From contig JANOQM010000096.1 in assembly GCA_031422295.1 (NCBI GenBank), positions 1 to 8,699 of the forward strand: a stretch of DNA of 8,699 nt. The letters are read 5' to 3'. The position numbers were made by a program, and so were the translations under genes. Positions 5,710 to 8,699 of this stretch are shown here, in pieces. The notes under the pieces were generated by a model. That model was not told the origin of the DNA. It was given only the letters and a program-made list of their open reading frames with translations, and ran no database searches. Source of the stretch: JANOMH01 sp031422295. Its GTDB lineage: Bacteria; Pseudomonadota; Alphaproteobacteria; Rhodobacterales; Rhodobacteraceae. Positions within the stretch are counted from its first letter, which is position 1. Every line of letters begins with the position of its first letter.

Positions 5710-6582
5710 TCAGGTCAGCAGCCCCGCATGCACCATCGCGGCCCGGACCGCGGCCTTGGTGTCATCGGTCAGCGGGGTCAATGGCAGGCGCACCTCTGGG
5801 CTGACCATGCCGAGCAGGGACAGGCCGTATTTCGCACCAACCAGACCGGGTTCGATGAAAATCGCGTCATGCAGCGGCATCAGCCGGTCCTGATAGGACA
5901 GCGCAGTGCGGTAATCGCCGGCCTGCATTGCCAGTTGGAATTCGGCGCACAGGCGGGGGGCCACATTGGCCGTAACCGAAATACAGCCATGCCCGCCCAT
6001 CGCGTGATAGCCCAAAGCCTGCGGATCCTCGCCCGACACCTGAATAAACTCGGGGCCACAGGTGATCCGTTGGCGCGACACGCGGGCGATGTCGCCGGTG
6101 GAATCCTTGACGCCCACGATCATCGGCAGCCGGGCCAGTTCGCCCATCGTGGCGGGTGTCATGTCAATCACCGACCGGCCGGGGATGTTATAGATGATGA
6201 TCGGCAGGCCAACTGCGGCAGCGGCGGTGAAATGCGCGACCAGGCCGCGCTGCGTGGGTTTGTTGTAATACGGTGTCACGACCAAAGCCGCCGTTGCACC
6301 CGCAGCCTTGGCCGCCTGCACCAGACGCACCATCTCATCGGTGCTGTTCGACCCGGCCCCGGCCACCACCGGAATCCGCCCCGCGACGGTTTGCACCACG
6401 GTCTGCACCACCAGATCATGTTCTGCATGGCTTAACGTCGGGCTTTCGCCGGTAGTGCCGACCGGCACCAACCCGTGCGACCCCTGTGCAATATGCCATT
6501 CCACCAGCTTTTTCAGCGTCACCAGATCAACAGCGCCGTTCGCAAACGGCGTGACGAGAGCGGGGAGTGACCCTTTGATCAT
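5710..6582 (-). CDS. dapA: 4-hydroxy-tetrahydrodipicolinate synthase
   Basis: This cytoplasmic enzyme condenses pyruvate with aspartate semialdehyde, the first committed step toward diaminopimelate and lysine. The 290-residue length matches the family. Signature residues are present: GTTGES (42-47) with the Thr pair that contacts the substrate, VTPYYNKPTQRG with Tyr105/Tyr106, IYNIPGRS with Tyr131 and Arg136, and VGVKDSTGD with the Schiff-base Lys159. The start at 6582 is preferred over the longer open frame to 6648, because the protein then begins MIKGSLPALVTPF as in known DapA and AAAAGGA lies eight bases upstream. It is the first gene of an operon with an amidohydrolase and a DMT transporter, and it is divergent from slt, a pairing I recall as common in Rhodobacterales. 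Other DapA-superfamily lyases are less likely given the full motif set. Confidence 0.92.
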   Translation of the reverse strand: MIKGSLPALVTPFANGAVDLVTLKKLVEWHIAQGSHGLVPVGTTGESPTLSHAEHDLVVQTVVQTVAGRIPVVAGAGSNSTDEMVRLVQAAKAAGATAALVVTPYYNKPTQRGLVAHFTAAAAVGLPIIIYNIPGRSVIDMTPATMGELARLPMIVGVKDSTGDIARVSRQRITCGPEFIQVSGEDPQALGYHAMGGHGCISVTANVAPRLCAEFQLAMQAGDYRTALSYQDRLMPLHDAIFIEPGLVGAKYGLSLLGMVSPEVRLPLTPLTDDTKAAVRAAMVHAGLLT

Positions 6583-6619
6583 GGCACGCGTCCTTTTATG
6601 GGTTGGATAAGTCGGCCCT

Positions 6620-6648
6620 GCTGTAGACCGCTTTCTGCCAATTGCCAA
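6620..6648 (-). promoter_or_regulatory. Candidate sigma-70-type promoter of the dapA operon
   Basis: On the minus strand TTGGCA (6648-6643, five of six to the -35 consensus) is followed after 17 bases by TACAGC (6625-6620, a weak -10). This would start transcription about 30 bases before the dapA ATG. TTGGCA is repeated immediately downstream (6642-6637). The call rests on pattern only. No comparable pair was found for slt in the same 128-base gap. Confidence 0.3.
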
Positions 6649-6710
6649 GTTTGTGAGTTGCGCCCGGCGCAGCCCACGTTACCCTGCCCGAAAAACCAAC
6701 CAAGGGCGGT

Positions 6711-8699
6711 ATGATCTTGAAGCGTTTCGCCCCCCTGTGTGTGTGGCTGGCCCTGTCCGGGCTGATGCCTGCCATGGCGCAGGAAACCCCCGCCAGCGCC
6801 TTTGCCGCCGCCGAAATTGCGATGCAGGCCGAGGATTGGGTCGGGGCTGAGGCATTGGTTGTAAACGCCGGTCCGGTGGCCCGCGATCTGGTCACTTGGG
6901 CCAAATTGCGCGCGGGCGAGGGGTTGTTCCCCGAATATCAGGCGTTTCTGGCCGCGCGTCCCGATTGGCCGGGGCTGGAAAGGCTGCGCGCGCGGGGCGA
7001 GGAAGCCATTCCTGTCGGGTTCAGCCCACCGGATGTGGTCGCCTATTTCAACGCCGCCAAACCGCAGACCGGCGAAGGCGCGGCGCGGTTTGCCGCAGCG
7101 CTGATCAGCTTGGGGCGTCAGGATGTAGCAGACGGAGTTCTGGCCGAGGCATGGTTGACCCTAAGCCTAACCGACGAAGGGCATGCCGCGATGATCGCCG
7201 ACTTTGCCGATACGCTGGCCCCGCTGCATGCCGGGCGCACCGATGCGATGCTGTGGAAATGGAAAACCGACGATGCGGCCCGGATGCTGCCGCTGCTGGA
7301 CGCTGACCAACGGGCGCTGGCCGAGGCGCGGATTGCGCTGATCCGGGGCGATGGCGATGCGAATGCCAAGATTGCCGCAGTCCCCGCTGACCTGCGTGAC
7401 GGCGCGGGGCTGGCCTATGACCGGTTCAACCGGTTGGCCGATAGTGGCGATTATTCCGATGCGGTCAGTCTGTTGGCGGCGCGGTCCACCAGTGCCGCCG
7501 CATTGGGCGAGCCGTTTCGCTGGGCGTCATGGCGGGCCACACTCGCCCGCTGGGCGATGCGCGAAGGGCGGCCCGCACAAGCCTATGATCTGGCCACCGC
7601 GCATTTCCTGACCACGGGCGATTTTTATGCCGATCTGGAATGGATCGCGGGCTATGTGTCGCTGACCTATCTGGATGATCCGGCACAGGCCCTGATCCAT
7701 TTCACCCGGGTCGAACAGGATGTGACCGGCCCGATATCACTGGCGCGGGGCGGCTATTGGGTGGGTCGGGCGAATGAGGCGCTGGGACAGCCAGATCAGG
7801 CCGCATTGGCCTTTGGTCGGGCGGCGGAAAACCAGACGGCGTTTTATGGATTACTGGCCGCCGAACGGTTGGGTCTGCCGCTGGACCCCACTCTGACCGG
7901 GGCGGAACAGTTCCCCGACTGGCGGCAGGCCGCATTTCTGGACAGCGACCAGATGGAGGCGATGCTGTTGCTGATCGGTGCGAATGACCGGGGGGCGGCG
8001 GTGCAATTCGTGGCACAATTCGGCAAGACGCTGGACCGGACCGGGATTGGCCAGATGGGCGCATTGCTGACCCAGATGAACGAGCCGTTTCTGACCGTGC
8101 TGCTGGGCAAGGCGGCGGTGGAACGGGGCATCATTCTGCCCGGCGTCGAGATGCTCGGTCCCAATGAGCGCTCGTCGTCGGACCGTGCGGACCGTACGCC
8201 CGCGCGGATTCGACGCCTTCCTGATCCGGTCTCGTGGACCCGGCATTGGATTTCGCTCAGTCGTTGGGCCTCGCTTCGATGGACGGGGGGTAGGGCGGTC
8301 TCGCCGCTCTGCGACGCACCGGATTCGCTCTTCGGATCCGGCCATGCGGTCATCGGTTTCGTCTTCCCTCCCGTCGGCGACGGGCGCCGCCCGAATGCGC
8401 TCGTCGCGGACGACCCCGAAGTGCTGATGGCCGGGACGGTGTTGGTCGTCAGGTTTTGCGCAATCTCGGAGTCTGACGACTGTCTCGCCATCCTTGATCA
8501 TGCCGTCGCCGTTGCGGAAGGAATGCCCGCGTCTCCGACGCCGCCCGTCGCCGCGGAGTCGCGGCGTGCGTTCGATCCCGCAACGACCGTCGCGCGGGTC
8601 GTGGCGCTCGCCCCGAAGGCCTACCTCGACACGGGCCTCTACGACGCCGCCGCGCACGGCTTCGGACATTGCGTCGAGAGGAGTTGGGCGCGCGGTCCG
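6711..8699 (+). CDS. slt: Soluble lytic murein transglycosylase, N-terminal domain fused to unrelated sequence (partial)
   Basis: The frame runs open from the ATG at 6711 to the window end (663 codons, no stop). Residues 1-23 are a signal peptide (hydrophobic core, AMA|Q), so the product is periplasmic. Residues about 25-478 form the helical superhelix (U-shaped) region of Slt70-type enzymes, rich in paired helices such as WASWRATLARWAMREGRPAQAYDLA and FYGLLAAERLGLPLDP. Intact enzymes cleave the MurNAc-GlcNAc bond of peptidoglycan with a catalytic Glu in a C-terminal SLT domain. Here similarity stops at ERGIILPG (residue 478, base 8144), where a short YYPxHP linker and the ES.FD and GLMQLMP motifs should follow. 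None of these appears. The remaining 185 codons have different leucine codon use and no recognised domain. An AAGGG lies four bases before the ATG. Without the catalytic domain this would be inactive as a transglycosylase. Confidence 0.75.
   Translation, partial: MILKRFAPLCVWLALSGLMPAMAQETPASAFAAAEIAMQAEDWVGAEALVVNAGPVARDLVTWAKLRAGEGLFPEYQAFLAARPDWPGLERLRARGEEAIPVGFSPPDVVAYFNAAKPQTGEGAARFAAALISLGRQDVADGVLAEAWLTLSLTDEGHAAMIADFADTLAPLHAGRTDAMLWKWKTDDAARMLPLLDADQRALAEARIALIRGDGDANAKIAAVPADLRDGAGLAYDRFNRLADSGDYSDAVSLLAARSTSAAALGEPFRWASWRATLARWAMREGRPAQAYDLATAHFLTTGDFYADLEWIAGYVSLTYLDDPAQALIHFTRVEQDVTGPISLARGGYWVGRANEALGQPDQAALAFGRAAENQTAFYGLLAAERLGLPLDPTLTGAEQFPDWRQAAFLDSDQMEAMLLLIGANDRGAAVQFVAQFGKTLDRTGIGQMGALLTQMNEPFLTVLLGKAAVERGIILPGVEMLGPNERSSSDRADRTPARIRRLPDPVSWTRHWISLSRWASLRWTGGRAVSPLCDAPDSLFGSGHAVIGFVFPPVGDGRRPNALVADDPEVLMAGTVLVVRFCAISESDDCLAILDHAVAVAEGMPASPTPPVAAESRRAFDPATTVARVVALAPKAYLDTGLYDAAAHGFGHCVERSWARGP
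8145..8699. other. Compositionally distinct segment of unknown origin joined inside slt
   Basis: From about 8145 the sequence no longer matches Slt. In the continuing frame I count about eight CTC and one CTG leucine codons, whereas the upstream part uses almost only CTG. TCG-, GTC- and GAC-rich codons also become prominent. The first part (8163-8340) looks non-coding. The second part could be coding from an ATG at 8418 (MAGTVLVVRFCAISES...) to the window edge with G/C-rich third positions, but no ribosome binding site is visible and I do not recognise the protein. No transposase or terminal repeat marks the junction. It may be an inserted foreign segment, a deletion junction or an assembly chimera. 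Confidence 0.55.

Noticed and set aside
8176..8195. Near-tandem GGACCGTGC / GGACCGTAC just after the junction
   Set aside because: There are only two imperfect 9-base copies, not long enough to call a repeat or recombination site.
8319..8384. Short inverted repeats in the slt tail (CCGGAT/ATCCGG and CCCGTCG-G-CGACGGG)
   Set aside because: Six- and seven-base stems are expected by chance in sequence this GC-rich, and they do not flank the junction or any gene.
7851..8669. Long minus-strand open frames over the slt region and its tail (272 and 215 residues)
   Set aside because: They span the slt break, are dominated by Arg/Gly/Pro, lack ribosome binding sites and look like antisense shadows of a GC-rich plus-strand gene.
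1..8699. CRISPR array, tRNA/rRNA genes, riboswitches, toxin-antitoxin or defence systems
   Set aside because: I saw no regularly spaced repeats, no cloverleaf or rRNA sequence, and no proteins of such families on either strand.

Overview
The window is GC-rich bacterial DNA. Its genes use codons typical of alphaproteobacteria (CTG for leucine, high G/C in third positions). The divergent dapA / soluble lytic transglycosylase pair, the membrane-anchored LuxR-type regulator and the insertion-sequence types all point to Rhodobacterales (Rhodobacteraceae or Paracoccaceae). This assignment rests on recognising protein families, not on a database search.

Left part (1-1711): the window opens inside an IS3-family element. 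The first 30 codons of its OrfA lie on the minus strand, and its terminal inverted repeat ends at about 141. A secreted clan-A type glycoside hydrolase with a Tat signal follows at 251-1423. Twelve bases after its stop lies the 5' remnant of an IS481-family transposase on the minus strand (start codon at 1494, recognisable for about 20 codons). The glycosidase gene is therefore bracketed by two unrelated insertion sequences. A two-hairpin GC-rich repeat (1660-1711) closes this part and contains the stop codon of the next gene.

Middle part (1708-4054): a small LuxR-type regulator with two membrane helices (minus) is divergent from a secreted protein of unknown function (plus). The secreted protein converges on a ten-helix DMT/EamA transporter (minus), with a perfect 9-bp hairpin between them.

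Operon (6582 down to 3197, minus strand): dapA (lysine and diaminopimelate synthesis), a YtcJ-type amidohydrolase and the DMT transporter are packed with gaps of 2 and 0 bases. They are almost certainly co-transcribed from a promoter in the 128-bp gap upstream of dapA. The layout suggests a hydrolase paired with a small-molecule transporter, attached to a housekeeping gene.

Right part (6711-8699): slt starts divergently from dapA. It reads as a normal periplasmic transglycosylase through its alpha-superhelical domain, then stops resembling the family at about 8145, exactly where the catalytic SLT domain should begin. The last roughly 555 bases have different codon use (CTC instead of CTG for leucine) and no family I recognise. 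This is a real rearrangement, an insertion, or an assembly chimera. I found no convincing novel multi-gene system. The most interesting items are the slt break, the IS-bracketed glycosidase and the dapA-linked hydrolase/transporter pair.
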